A stretch of 64,000 nucleotides of DNA, from contig DAHZCG010000006.1 in the NCBI GenBank assembly GCA_027404165.1, positions 186,001 to 250,000 of the forward strand, in the 5' to 3' direction. Both the position numbers and the translations under genes were made by a program. Numbering within the stretch: position 1 is the stretch's first letter; each line of letters begins with the position of its first letter. Below, one piece after another: positions 16,912-25,309 of the stretch. The notes beneath the pieces were generated by a model. That model was not told where the DNA came from and did not search any database. It was given only the letters and a program-made list of their open reading frames with translations. The DNA is from Geobacteraceae bacterium. GTDB taxonomy: Bacteria > Desulfobacterota > Desulfuromonadia > Geobacterales > Pseudopelobacteraceae.

Positions 16912-18009
16912 TCAGTCTGTTCCTTTTTGCATTTTCACCGTCCTGGTCGGGAACGGAATTTCGATTGAATGCTCGCTAAACCTTTTGATAATAAGCGAGT
17001 TGATTTTATCGGTGATGCCAAACAATGTACTGTACTCTTCAACCCAGAAGAATAGCGACATATTCAGAGCAGAATCGCCAAAACTGACAAAATATGCTTC
17101 AGGGGAAGGATCAACAAGGACATCCGCAACTTCACCGGCGGTCGCTATCAACAAAGTCTTTACCTCGTCGACATCGCTGCCGTACGCTACACCGATATTG
17201 ATACGTCCCTTGGCCCGGCTGTTGGGAAATGCCTGGTTTGTCAGCATGGTATTACACAGGTCTGAATTGGGGATAATCAACAGCTGGTTGTCCAGTGTTT
17301 TTATTTTGGTACTCCGCAGGCCGATATCCGCAACATCTCCAATCTGGCCGCCGATCAGCTGGATACGGTCACCGATTCGAAACGGGCGATCCAGCATAAT
17401 GGTAAAACCGGATATCATGTGAGCCAGCGTATCTTTGGCCGCCATGCCGATAGCAAGCGACCCGATGCCCAAGGCGGTGACAAGCGAAAAAATGTCATAA
17501 CTGAAATGTTTGAGAACGACGATCAAAGCTGCGCCCATCAGGAACAACGACACAATCTTTTCAGCTACCGGCACCATCTGGCGTGACATGACAGTTCCGG
17601 CGCTATCCTGTTGACGGGCGAGATACCATTTCATCAGCTCATCAAGAGCATGGTAAATCAGGTTGCATATGATCACCACCAGGATGATGAAGATACCGCC
17701 GGAAGCGACCGTTACCAGTTTATCGTTCAACGGCAGCGATCGAAAGGCAAGATATACGCCCAGCACGATAAACAATCGTGACACGTACGGAAGCACCCGC
17801 TGCAGGACACGATCATCCAGATCAGTTGAGGTGAAGGCGGTAAGACGCCTTCCCCACTTGTTCAGCATCATGACTACCAGCTGCGACAGCAACCAGAACA
17901 GAGCCAGTATCAGCAATGCCCCCAGCAGTTCTTTGGCCCAGAACAGCAGAAAGCCGTCTCCTTCCTGAGTCTGGAGGAGATCCTGTATGAAACCGAGGAA
18001 TCTATTCAC
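16912..18009 (-). CDS. Mechanosensitive channel of the MscS family
   Basis: A 365-residue inner-membrane protein with about five predicted N-terminal helices, the pore-lining helix region with Gly/Ala packing (VTALGIGSLAIGMAAKDTL) and the cytosolic beta-domain motif FRIGDRI of MscS channels. These release osmolytes on hypo-osmotic shock. The likely start is GTG at 18009, which overlaps the purB stop by 8 bases; an upstream ATG at 18039 lies well within purB. It is sandwiched between purB and purL, so it belongs to the same transcript. Confidence 0.88.
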   Translation of the reverse strand: MNRFLGFIQDLLQTQEGDGFLLFWAKELLGALLILALFWLLSQLVVMMLNKWGRRLTAFTSTDLDDRVLQRVLPYVSRLFIVLGVYLAFRSLPLNDKLVTVASGGIFIILVVIICNLIYHALDELMKWYLARQQDSAGTVMSRQMVPVAEKIVSLFLMGAALIVVLKHFSYDIFSLVTALGIGSLAIGMAAKDTLAHMISGFTIMLDRPFRIGDRIQLIGGQIGDVADIGLRSTKIKTLDNQLLIIPNSDLCNTMLTNQAFPNSRAKGRINIGVAYGSDVDEVKTLLIATAGEVADVLVDPSPEAYFVSFGDSALNMSLFFWVEEYSTLFGITDKINSLIIKRFSEHSIEIPFPTRTVKMQKGTD

Positions 18010-19297
18010 CGAACACCCGCTTGAAGATGGTGCCCACATGTTTCAGATGGTAGTTTAAATCAAATGCTTCACGTATTTTCGCTTCACCAAGCGCCCCGGC
18101 GACATCCTGATCAGCCAGCAGTTCCGTCTGGAAGTCCGCACCCTGCTCCCAGACTTTCATCGCATTGCGCTGCACCAGACGATAGGAATCTTCACGTGAT
18201 ACCCCCGCCTGAGTCAGATCGAGCAGAATTTTCTGCGAAAACACTAGGCCTTTCATCTGGTTAAGGTTTCTCAGCATATTTTCGGGATAGACAACCAGAT
18301 TACGAATCAGGCCGTTAAGGCGGCGTAAAGAAAAATCCAGGGCGACGGTAGCATCCGGTGCAATATAGCGTTCAACCGATGAATGGGAAATATCCCGTTC
18401 ATGCCACAGAGCCACATTTTCAAGAGCAGGAATACAGAGAGAACGGATATAACGAGCCTGGCCGGTCAGGTTCTCGGACAGGATCGGATTCCGCTTATGC
18501 GGCATAGCCGACGACCCTTTCTGCCCCTTGCTGAAAAATTCCTCCGCTTCCAGAACTTCCGTACGCTGCATGTGGCGCACCTCGATGGCGATCCGTTCCA
18601 TAGACGAAGCGATGATAGACAGGACGCAGAAGTATTCGGCATGGCGATCACGCGGAATGACCTGGGTTGAAACTGGTTCCGGTTTAAGCCCCATTTTTGC
18701 ACAGACATACTCTTCAACATAGGGATCAATATTGGCAAAGGTGCCAACCGCCCCGGAAATGGCGCCAGTGGCGATATTCTCTCGAGCGGCCAGGAGGCGG
18801 ATACGGTTACGCTGCATCTCGGCATAAAAAGAGGCCAGCTTGAGTCCGAAGGTCACCGGCTCGGCATGAATGCCGTGGGAGCGACCGATACAGACCGTAT
18901 CCTTATGTTCAATAGCCCGTACTTTGAGCGATTCCAGCACCATATCCAGATCGGCCAGCAACTCATCGGCGGCTTGAACAAGCTGAACTGACAGGCAGGT
19001 ATCAAGAACATCTGAGGAGGTCATGCCCTGATGAATAAAACGGGCTTCCGGGCCGACAAATTCAGAAACAGACGTCAGAAAAGCAATCACATCATGCTTG
19101 ACTTCAGCCTCAATGGCATCAATCCGGGCTATATCAAAATCACCTTTGGCACGAATAACCGGCACGACGTCCTTCGGGATTACCCCCAATTCAGCCTGAG
19201 CTTCGCATGCCAGGGTTTCGATTTCGAGCCAGATGCGAAAGCGGTTTTCTGCGGTCCAGATGTGGACCATTTCGGGGCGGGAATAGCGTTCAATCAT
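18002..19297 (-). CDS. purB: Adenylosuccinate lyase
   Basis: Fumarase-superfamily enzyme acting twice in purine synthesis (SAICAR to AICAR and adenylosuccinate to AMP). The 431-residue protein has the family signature GSSAMPHKRNPI with the catalytic serine loop, plus TSSDVLDTC and SHGIHAEP. It lies 32 bases downstream of the MBL hydrolase gene and overlaps the MscS start by 8 bases. Confidence 0.96.
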   Translation of the reverse strand: MIERYSRPEMVHIWTAENRFRIWLEIETLACEAQAELGVIPKDVVPVIRAKGDFDIARIDAIEAEVKHDVIAFLTSVSEFVGPEARFIHQGMTSSDVLDTCLSVQLVQAADELLADLDMVLESLKVRAIEHKDTVCIGRSHGIHAEPVTFGLKLASFYAEMQRNRIRLLAARENIATGAISGAVGTFANIDPYVEEYVCAKMGLKPEPVSTQVIPRDRHAEYFCVLSIIASSMERIAIEVRHMQRTEVLEAEEFFSKGQKGSSAMPHKRNPILSENLTGQARYIRSLCIPALENVALWHERDISHSSVERYIAPDATVALDFSLRRLNGLIRNLVVYPENMLRNLNQMKGLVFSQKILLDLTQAGVSREDSYRLVQRNAMKVWEQGADFQTELLADQDVAGALGEAKIREAFDLNYHLKHVGTIFKRVFGE

Positions 19298-19329
19298 GTA
19301 TGAGCTCCTCGTTTAATGTGTGCATTGTA

Positions 19330-20100
19330 TTATATTTCCATAACCGCACTGGCGCGGTACTGGTCACCAATGACAATTCGCGGCGAACAGATGTTTTGAT
19401 CACTCAAAAAAGCCCGGGTAGTTCGCACCACATGTTTCGGGTGGTTATTCACCTCGGACATATGTGCTATTACCAGGGCTTCCAGCCCTTCATGGGCAAG
19501 TTCATGGAGCAGTTCCAGCGACTCCTCATTGGAAATATGCCCGTGACGCGATTTTATCCGCTGCTTCAGCGCCCACGGATAAGGGCCGTTCATCAGCATA
19601 TCAACATCGTGGTTAGACTCCAGATTAATAAAACGGCACCCGCGCAGTTTTTCCGTCACCAGACGCGTGACAATGCCCAGATCGGTAACGGAGGCAGCGC
19701 GACCCTCACAGGATTCAACAACAAAACCGACCGGGTCACAACTGTCATGTGTAATCGGAACCGGGTCTACCTGAATCTCTCTGAAGGCGAAGACTGAACC
19801 GGATTCGAACTCGCTCACCTGGGTTTTTTTTAAATAGGCATCGGCCTTGTCATGAACCAGGTGACTGACAAAAACCGGCACTTTGAACTTGCGCGAAAAG
19901 GAACCGGCGCTCCGGATATGGTCAATATGCTCATGCGTAACCAGTACCGCATGAATGCTTGAGGCATCAATTCCTACCTCTTCCATTCGCAACAACGTCT
20001 CGCGCAACGACAGGCCAGCATCTATCAGGACTCGGGTATCACCGGTTTCCAAATAGAGACAGTTACCCTTGCTGCCGCTCGCCAGCGAACAGATTTTCAC
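19330..20100 (-). CDS. Metallo-beta-lactamase-fold hydrolase (YycJ/WalJ-like)
   Basis: A 256-residue MBL-fold protein with the metal motif THEHIDH (about residues 55-61), a second histidine in SHLVHD, and HGHISNEES later. The opening MKICSLASGSKGNCLYLE is typical of the YycJ/WalJ group, whose members are linked to DNA repair as single-strand exonucleases or cell-wall regulation; the substrate here cannot be told. It is the first gene after a 180-base gap with a sigma-70-like promoter and precedes purB by 32 bases. Confidence 0.88.
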   Translation of the reverse strand: MKICSLASGSKGNCLYLETGDTRVLIDAGLSLRETLLRMEEVGIDASSIHAVLVTHEHIDHIRSAGSFSRKFKVPVFVSHLVHDKADAYLKKTQVSEFESGSVFAFREIQVDPVPITHDSCDPVGFVVESCEGRAASVTDLGIVTRLVTEKLRGCRFINLESNHDVDMLMNGPYPWALKQRIKSRHGHISNEESLELLHELAHEGLEALVIAHMSEVNNHPKHVVRTTRAFLSDQNICSPRIVIGDQYRASAVMEI

Positions 20101-20140
20101 ACAGACTCCAGGAATTTCAGATTAGTGATGCACCGGTACA

Positions 20141-20154
20141 TGTAGCCGGCTACA
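20141..20154. repeat. 14-bp perfect palindrome in the MBL-purB leader
   Basis: TGTAGCCGGCTACA reads identically on both strands. It lies about 70 bases downstream of the promoter -10 box and 40 bases before the MBL gene start, so it could be an operator or a small RNA hairpin. No regulator can be named. Confidence 0.4.
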
Positions 20155-20221
20155 ACTGAGGAATTAGAACAGGAAATTTTCAAGCAGTTGAGTGTTTTTC
20201 CCAGCACACAGGCAAGCGCTA

Positions 20222-20251
20222 TTTATACACCGAACCATACAAGAGTTTCAA
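20222..20251 (-). promoter_or_regulatory. Putative sigma-70 promoter for the MBL-purB-purL-recQ-purQ-purF-pyrE run
   Basis: On the minus strand, TTGAAA (20251-20246) and TATAAA (20227-20222) are 18 bases apart, in the gap between DUF503 and the MBL gene. Confidence 0.5.
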
Positions 20252-20282
20252 GATTTATCATTGTAAGACAGAAAGCCTCTCT

Positions 20283-20570
20283 TCAAATCTCTGAAATATT
20301 TGACGCCGTTATCTCAACATCCGGCCATCCCTCGTAGATCCAATCTTCCAGGCGCTCCAGTGCCTGCCTCGGAATAGCTTTATCCGGACTTACCGTAACA
20401 AAACCAAGGACCGCCGCCGAAGCATTATCCTGTCTGTCAACCTCGGCACACGCCACATTGAAGCGGTTCCTCGCCCGCCCGAGAATGCTCTTAACGATCC
20501 CGCGTTTCTCTTTAAGTGAGTGCGACGGCAGGGAAAGGTGTATTTCAAGGCAAAAAATAAACATCCCCAA
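20283..20570 (-). CDS. DUF503 family protein (YlxP-like)
   Basis: A 95-residue protein with the family pattern LPSHSLKEKRGIVKSILGR, a two-layer alpha/beta fold probably related to ribosome-binding factors. In other bacteria the gene lies near rbfA and infB, pointing to a role in translation or ribosome assembly, but the function is not established. It is 53 bases downstream of asnS and probably cotranscribed with it. Confidence 0.85.
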   Translation of the reverse strand: MGMFIFCLEIHLSLPSHSLKEKRGIVKSILGRARNRFNVACAEVDRQDNASAAVLGFVTVSPDKAIPRQALERLEDWIYEGWPDVEITASNISEI

Positions 20571-20623
20571 ACCCTTCTATATATATTACTACGACCCTTG
20601 TCTTAACCGGCAGCGTTCCGGTT

Positions 20624-22015
20624 TTAGAACTCTGCATGCCCCGGCGTCCGCGGGAAAGGTATGACGTCCCGGATATTTTCCATCCCGGTAATATGCATAA
20701 TCAAACGCTCGAATCCCAGCCCGAATCCGGCGTGCGGGCAGGTACCCCACCGCCTGCTGTCGAGATACCAGGAAAGCGCTTGCGTGCTTATGCCCATCTC
20801 GTCCATGCGCATTTGAAGCAAATCCAGGCGTTCTTCACGCTGAGAACCACCAATTATTTCACCAACCTTCGGCACCAGAAGATCCATCGCGGCAACGGTG
20901 CGGCCGTCTTCGTTCTGGCGCATATAAAATGCTTTGATGTCCTTCGGATAATTGAGGACAAACAGAGGCCCGCCAACCACTTTTTCGGTAAGGTACCTTT
21001 CGTGTTCCGTTTGCAAGTCAAGTCCCCACGCAACCGGATACTGAAAAGACATGGGAGCCTTCTCAAGCCTGGCAATCGCCTCGGTGTAGTCCATCCTCAC
21101 AAATTCCGACTCGGCAAGGTTCCGTACGCGTTCGATAACTCCGGGCTCTATCTGTTTGTCGAAAAAAGCCATGTCTTCAGCGCACTCCTCCAAGGCAAAG
21201 CCACAGAGATACTTTATGAAATCCTCGGCCAGATCAGCGTCATCGGCAAGATCTGCAAAAGCTATCTCCGGTTCAACCATCCAGAATTCTGCGGCATGCC
21301 GTGGAGTATTGGAATTTTCGGCACGAAATGTTGGCCCGAACGTATATACCGAGGACAGGCCCATAGCCAAAAGTTCTCCTTCTAACTGTCCGCTTACGGT
21401 GAGCCCGGTCGGCTGCCCGAAAAAGTCATTACTGAAGTCTATCTTTCCCTTGGTCATTGGTGGTGCAGCTGCATCGAGAGTCGTAACCTTGAACTGCTCT
21501 CCGGCCCCTTCGCAGTCGTTTGCAGTAATTATGGGAGTGTGGACGTACACAAAAGCACGCTCGCGGAAAAAACGGTGAATCGCAAAAGAAAGCGCAGATC
21601 TGGTACGGAAGACAGCCCCAAACGTGTTTGCTCGCGGGCGCAGATGAGCAATGCTTCTCAGAAACTCGAAGCTGTGGTGCTTTTTTTGGAGAGGATAACT
21701 ACCATCAACGCCACCGTAAATCGTTACTTTCTCTGCACGAAGCTCAACAGATTGGCCTGCTGCGGGAGACTCGGACAGGACACCCGTGATGGCTACAGCA
21801 CTGCCGGTTCCAAGGCGGCATACTTCGTCATATTCCGGCAAAGCAGACTCAATTATGACCTGCAAACTGGAAACACATGAACCGTCATTAAGTGCAATAA
21901 AAGCGATGCCTTTGCCAACCCTTACCGACCTGACCCATCCCGTGACGGTTAAATCCACACCTACATTCGCGAGTTTCAATATTGAAACGATGTGTTGTTT
22001 ATTGCTCAAAGACAT
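20624..22015 (-). CDS. asnS: Asparaginyl-tRNA synthetase
   Basis: Charges tRNA-Asn with asparagine. The 463-residue class II enzyme has an N-terminal OB-fold anticodon-binding domain (VTGWVRSVRVGKGIAFI) and the catalytic motifs 2 (FRAENSNTPRHAAEFWMVE) and 3 (GFGLGFERLIMHITGMENI). Asn-specific rather than Asp-specific spacing is read from the short insert-free N-terminus and the AEFWMVEPE segment. Presence of AsnRS suggests that the organism does not depend only on the amidotransferase route for Asn-tRNA. Confidence 0.95.
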   Translation of the reverse strand: MSLSNKQHIVSILKLANVGVDLTVTGWVRSVRVGKGIAFIALNDGSCVSSLQVIIESALPEYDEVCRLGTGSAVAITGVLSESPAAGQSVELRAEKVTIYGGVDGSYPLQKKHHSFEFLRSIAHLRPRANTFGAVFRTRSALSFAIHRFFRERAFVYVHTPIITANDCEGAGEQFKVTTLDAAAPPMTKGKIDFSNDFFGQPTGLTVSGQLEGELLAMGLSSVYTFGPTFRAENSNTPRHAAEFWMVEPEIAFADLADDADLAEDFIKYLCGFALEECAEDMAFFDKQIEPGVIERVRNLAESEFVRMDYTEAIARLEKAPMSFQYPVAWGLDLQTEHERYLTEKVVGGPLFVLNYPKDIKAFYMRQNEDGRTVAAMDLLVPKVGEIIGGSQREERLDLLQMRMDEMGISTQALSWYLDSRRWGTCPHAGFGLGFERLIMHITGMENIRDVIPFPRTPGHAEF

Positions 22016-22323
22016 CCCCTTCCGTGCGTTTTTATATCCGACAACAATCAGCTCTTATTTTGGCACCCATATCCCGACATATAAGAATGAGCATATTGTA
22101 CATCAGAATGAACATATATTACAGTCATAGTGTGCACGAAGGTGCCAATCAGTCAATTTATGATCAACCTCTACTGAACTTCCGATAAACTGTTTTGTGT
22201 ATAAAACCATTTTTTACTTGGTTACAACTACAAAATAGGTAATATTGCACAATAACAATGCACCTGAAGATGCCACTATTATCACCACTTACAGAACACT
22301 TCGATATGTGGGAGGAACGCTAC
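22016..22323. other. Divergent intergenic region, asnS / chemoreceptor
   Basis: AT-rich gap of about 308 bases between divergent genes. It contains two direct copies of a 13-base element (see 22084-22117) and the strong Shine-Dalgarno GGGAGG at 22310-22315 for the chemoreceptor. I see no RNA gene or clear sigma-70 boxes beyond AT-rich stretches. Confidence 0.6.
22084..22117. repeat. Direct repeat AGAATGARCATAT, two copies
   Basis: AGAATGAGCATAT (22084-22096) and AGAATGAACATAT (22105-22117) differ at one base and begin 21 bases apart, two helical turns. This spacing suits a dimeric or tandem regulator site controlling asnS or the chemoreceptor. Confidence 0.5.
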
Positions 22324-24000
22324 GTGAAAAAGCTGAAAACCGGGACAAACCTTATCCGAACTCTCCTTGTACTCGGGATCATCCTTTCCCTGATTGGCCT
22401 ATTCGCAACCCTGTGGCCGGAAATTCCCAATCGTGTGTTTCTTGCGGCACTGTACACATTCAACATTATTTTTATGGTGGCGGTCAGCTGGATACTCATA
22501 ACCCGTAAACTGGTAGTTCGCATCAAGCAGATTGCCGGGGCAATGAACAAGGCTGCCGAAGGGGAGTTGACTGAGCGGGTGAGTTTCATGGGAGAATCAG
22601 AGATGTCTCTGCTGGCCGAAAATTTCAACTCCATGATGGAGCGGTTGGCCGGAGCGATAACCAAGGTGCATTTATCGCTGCATGAACTCAGGAGCATCTC
22701 CGGAACCATCAGACAACTCTCCGAAAAAGGTGTTTCTTCGGCGGCCATACAATCCGAAGGCCTCAATCGAACGTCCACAGCGATACGGGAAATCAACCGC
22801 TCCATCACGGACATCTCCGATTCCGTTGTCACCATGTCAAGCCTCTCTTCAAGCAACACTACCTCAATGGAAAGCATGACGCAAAGCCTTGAATCAACGA
22901 CACTGCAACTGGAATTTCTTGTACTTTCGGTTGAAGAGGTCAGCTCATCAATCATTGAAATGGCGTCGGCTGTCCGTCAGATCGAGGAAAATGCCGCCAT
23001 TCTGGCAACTGATACCACCAGGACTGCATCGCTTGTCATTGAAATGGACTACGCGATCAAACAGATCGGATCCCAAGCCGCCGATACTTCCCGTATAGCT
23101 GAAACGGTCAGAAATGATGCCGAGGAAGGGTGGAAGGCCGTCGACGCAACCATTACCGGCATCAACGAAATACGATCATCATCTGCAGTTACGTTCGATG
23201 CCATTGAAAATCTGTCAAAAAGAGTGGCAAATATCGGCACGATACTCTCTGTCATCGATGAAGTGGCCGAACAGACCAATCTTCTGGCTCTCAACGCATC
23301 AATAATCGCCGCACAGGCCGGAGAACGCGGCAAAAGCTTTTCAGTGATCGCCGTTGAAATCAAAAATCTGGCAAAGAGAACCGGAATTAACACCAGAGAA
23401 ATTTCTGAGATAATATTGGGGGTCAGGGAAGATACGGAGCGGGCGGTAAAAGCAATTGCACTTTCCGAAAAACGTATTTCCGAGGGAACAGTGCTATCGC
23501 AACGATCCGGCGAAGCCCTCTTAAAAATTGTAGACGGCATTCAGGCCGCCAGCAGCCAGATGATGGAAATAAACACTACGGCGGCCAATCAGGCGGAAGC
23601 GAGTAAGATCATGAGGCAGGCAATGGACAATGTTGCCGAAATGGTGGAACAGATCGCTCGCGCCACACAGGAACAGAGCGACGGCAGCGAGTTAATAACC
23701 TCGGCGGTTGAGCGCATGAGAAATCTTACCCGGGAGGTTATGCATTCCATCAACGACCATCAGAATTCAGCATCCCAGGTTGTTAACGCCAATCAAGAGA
23801 TAAATGCCATGGTTGCTGGAATTTGCGAAGCGTCCATACTCCAGACGACCAACGCCGAAAGAATTGGTGAGGCACTCAAGGATTTTGAAGAATCAACTGA
23901 TGTGCACGTCAAATCAACTTTGGTAATGGATGAAGTCCTGATTAAACTTGCCCGACAGATTGATGTACTTCAGGAAGAAATGGAGCGATTCAAGGCATGA
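22324..24000 (+). CDS. Methyl-accepting chemotaxis protein without periplasmic sensor domain
   Basis: A 558-residue chemoreceptor. Two membrane segments (about residues 10-31 and 38-60) are separated by only a few residues (PEIPNR), so there is no periplasmic ligand domain; a HAMP domain and a long coiled-coil signalling domain follow. The hairpin tip reads QTNLLALNASIIAAQAGERG: the two polar residues of the usual AAxEAARAGE motif (Glu and Arg) are Ile and Gln. Such receptors probably sense membrane or cytoplasmic state. GTG at 22324 is chosen because GGGAGG lies 8 bases upstream; the ATG at 22258 has none. No CheA/CheW genes are nearby. Confidence 0.9.
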   Translation: MKKLKTGTNLIRTLLVLGIILSLIGLFATLWPEIPNRVFLAALYTFNIIFMVAVSWILITRKLVVRIKQIAGAMNKAAEGELTERVSFMGESEMSLLAENFNSMMERLAGAITKVHLSLHELRSISGTIRQLSEKGVSSAAIQSEGLNRTSTAIREINRSITDISDSVVTMSSLSSSNTTSMESMTQSLESTTLQLEFLVLSVEEVSSSIIEMASAVRQIEENAAILATDTTRTASLVIEMDYAIKQIGSQAADTSRIAETVRNDAEEGWKAVDATITGINEIRSSSAVTFDAIENLSKRVANIGTILSVIDEVAEQTNLLALNASIIAAQAGERGKSFSVIAVEIKNLAKRTGINTREISEIILGVREDTERAVKAIALSEKRISEGTVLSQRSGEALLKIVDGIQAASSQMMEINTTAANQAEASKIMRQAMDNVAEMVEQIARATQEQSDGSELITSAVERMRNLTREVMHSINDHQNSASQVVNANQEINAMVAGICEASILQTTNAERIGEALKDFEESTDVHVKSTLVMDEVLIKLARQIDVLQEEMERFKA

Positions 24001-24009
24001 TGCCTTCAC

Positions 24010-24050
24010 ACTCCAGTGTTTTATCCTTTGCAAGGATAAAACACTGGAGT
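24010..24050. terminator. 19-bp perfect hairpin between convergent genes
   Basis: The arms at 24010-24028 and 24032-24050 are perfect reverse complements (starting ACTCCAGTG, ending CACTGGAGT) around a 3-base loop. It lies 9 bases after the chemoreceptor stop and 8 bases before the end of the convergent Gly-zipper gene. There is no U-run on either side, so factor-independent termination is not certain. Confidence 0.6.
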
Positions 24051-24057
24051 CAGCCAC

Positions 24058-24609
24058 TTACCGTGGCGGCGGATAGGAAGGTACATAGTCCGGCGGTACA
24101 GAGTACATATCCGGAGGAGGAGGAGGCTGTTGTGGAGCGGTTCTCCACACACGATGTGTCACCACACCCGGTATCTGGTTTCCCTTTGCATACATGCACT
24201 GTTCATACGCAATGTCGTACCGGCGTTGTGCCTCATATCCGTAGACCTGACCGGAATCAGAACCAGCAGCACTTCCAACAAGAAGCCCGCTGCCAGCGCC
24301 AATGGCAGCCCCCGCCCCCGGATGTCCGGAAGCTGCGCCAAGGGCCGCACCGATACCTGCGCCAACCACCGTTCCTACGACTGCCCCTGATGCTACATTC
24401 TGGTTAACCGCATCTTCCCGTGTCATCCCGATCTGTTGGCCAGCCCACTGCCTGCAAATCATATCCTCAGTCTGGAATTGTTCAAAAGACTTCCCCGGGG
24501 CTGGCAATACCGTTACACTCGGCCCTGTCGGGAGAGTCACGCATCCAACCAATGACAGCATTGCCGGTAACGCCACCAATGACAATAAACTTCGCATGCG
24601 TATCAACAT
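24058..24609 (-). CDS. Glycine-zipper outer-membrane lipoprotein-like protein
   Basis: A 183-residue exported protein. A lipobox-like LSLVGC ends the signal peptide, so Cys is the probable lipidated residue. The centre is a glycine zipper (GAVVGTVVGAGIGAALGAASG and a second Gly/Ala block) typical of membrane-spanning zipper domains, and the C-terminus is Pro/Tyr-rich (PPPPPDMYSVPPDYVPSYPPPR in pattern). The ATG at 24609 has AAGGAG 8 bases upstream, lying inside the end of the preceding gene. It is coupled to the Tyr-rich protein upstream. Function unknown; envelope integrity is plausible. Confidence 0.8.
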   Translation of the reverse strand: MLIRMRSLLSLVALPAMLSLVGCVTLPTGPSVTVLPAPGKSFEQFQTEDMICRQWAGQQIGMTREDAVNQNVASGAVVGTVVGAGIGAALGAASGHPGAGAAIGAGSGLLVGSAAGSDSGQVYGYEAQRRYDIAYEQCMYAKGNQIPGVVTHRVWRTAPQQPPPPPDMYSVPPDYVPSYPPPR

Positions 24610-24614
24610 GATCG

Positions 24615-24995
24615 TCACTCCTTCCGGTCCTCAGGGGAGGAAGATGGGACCACTCGCATCCACCCTTTCGGACAGCGTTTAATGTATGGATAATAACCTT
24701 CAGGATCCCGGCAGTAATACCAATAGACAGGTTCCTGTTGTTGCGGCGCCGGTTCAACATAAATCTCAGGCTGCTGTTGCGGGACAACAACAGGCGGTGC
24801 AGTGTAATATGGATAATATGGATAATACGGGTAAGATGGATAGTATGGATCCCACCATCCCGGGCCCCATACCGGGCCGATTGAGACACCTATGCCGACA
24901 TGACCTCGGTGCCCTCCACGATATGCATCCCCGGGGAGGGAATTCATAAAAATCATTGCGACGGCCGTAAGGACAATACACACAGTCTTTTTCAT
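24615..24995 (-). CDS. Exported Tyr/Pro-rich protein with CxDPEGYYPYxxxC motif
   Basis: A 126-residue protein with a signal peptide (KKTVCIVLTAVAMIFMNSLPGDA) and a low-complexity tract of PYYPYY and Pro-Gln repeats. The C-terminal module YWYYCRDPEGYYPYIKRC followed by PKGW contains two cysteines that could form a disulfide. I recognise this module from envelope proteins of related anaerobes but not a function. Start ATG at 24995 has AAGGGGG 7 bases upstream. It is followed directly by the Gly-zipper lipoprotein, forming a two-gene envelope operon. Confidence 0.75.
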   Translation of the reverse strand: MKKTVCIVLTAVAMIFMNSLPGDAYRGGHRGHVGIGVSIGPVWGPGWWDPYYPSYPYYPYYPYYTAPPVVVPQQQPEIYVEPAPQQQEPVYWYYCRDPEGYYPYIKRCPKGWMRVVPSSSPEDRKE

Positions 24996-25054
24996 TTCCA
25001 TCCCCCTTCGTGTGCAACATTTACCTTATATAAAATTATTATACGCCTGCATAA

Positions 25055-25083
25055 TGTATAAATAAAGACGTTAAATTCGGCAA
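25055..25083 (-). promoter_or_regulatory. Putative promoter of the Tyr-rich/Gly-zipper operon
   Basis: On the minus strand TTGCCG (25083-25078) and TATACA (25060-25055) are 17 bases apart. A TATAAT at 25043-25038 is an alternative -10. Confidence 0.45.
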
Positions 25084-25207
25084 AACGATGGCTTTTCAGG
25101 GGTTGAGGACTACGGGACAAGCTTTTGTCAAACAAGGGAAAGCAGTCCCCTCCTTATAATGAACATTGTATCACACTCTTGATGACACTCCCACTCGACG
25201 TGACTAT

Positions 25208-25235
25208 TTGACATGAAAGCCGACGATTTTATAAA
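25208..25235 (+). promoter_or_regulatory. Putative promoter of the glutaredoxin-like gene
   Basis: TTGACA (25208-25213) and TATAAA (25230-25235) are 16 bases apart, 75 bases upstream of the start codon. Confidence 0.55.
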
Positions 25236-25309
25236 TTGATTTTCACGTAATAGGTGCGGTATATCTAAAAGAATGCCTACCCTCTGATCAGCAACAAGGA
25301 GATATTATA

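Larger units (their letters stand above)
24996..25309. other. Divergent regulatory region, envelope operon / exported glutaredoxin
   Basis: A 314-base gap holding two divergent sigma-70-like promoters (25055-25083 minus; 25208-25235 plus). No ORF or RNA gene is seen. Confidence 0.6.

Noticed and set aside
20624..22323. T-box or other tRNA-sensing leader for asnS
   Set aside because: No T-box (TGGNACCGCG-type) sequence or specifier structure in the 308-base upstream region.
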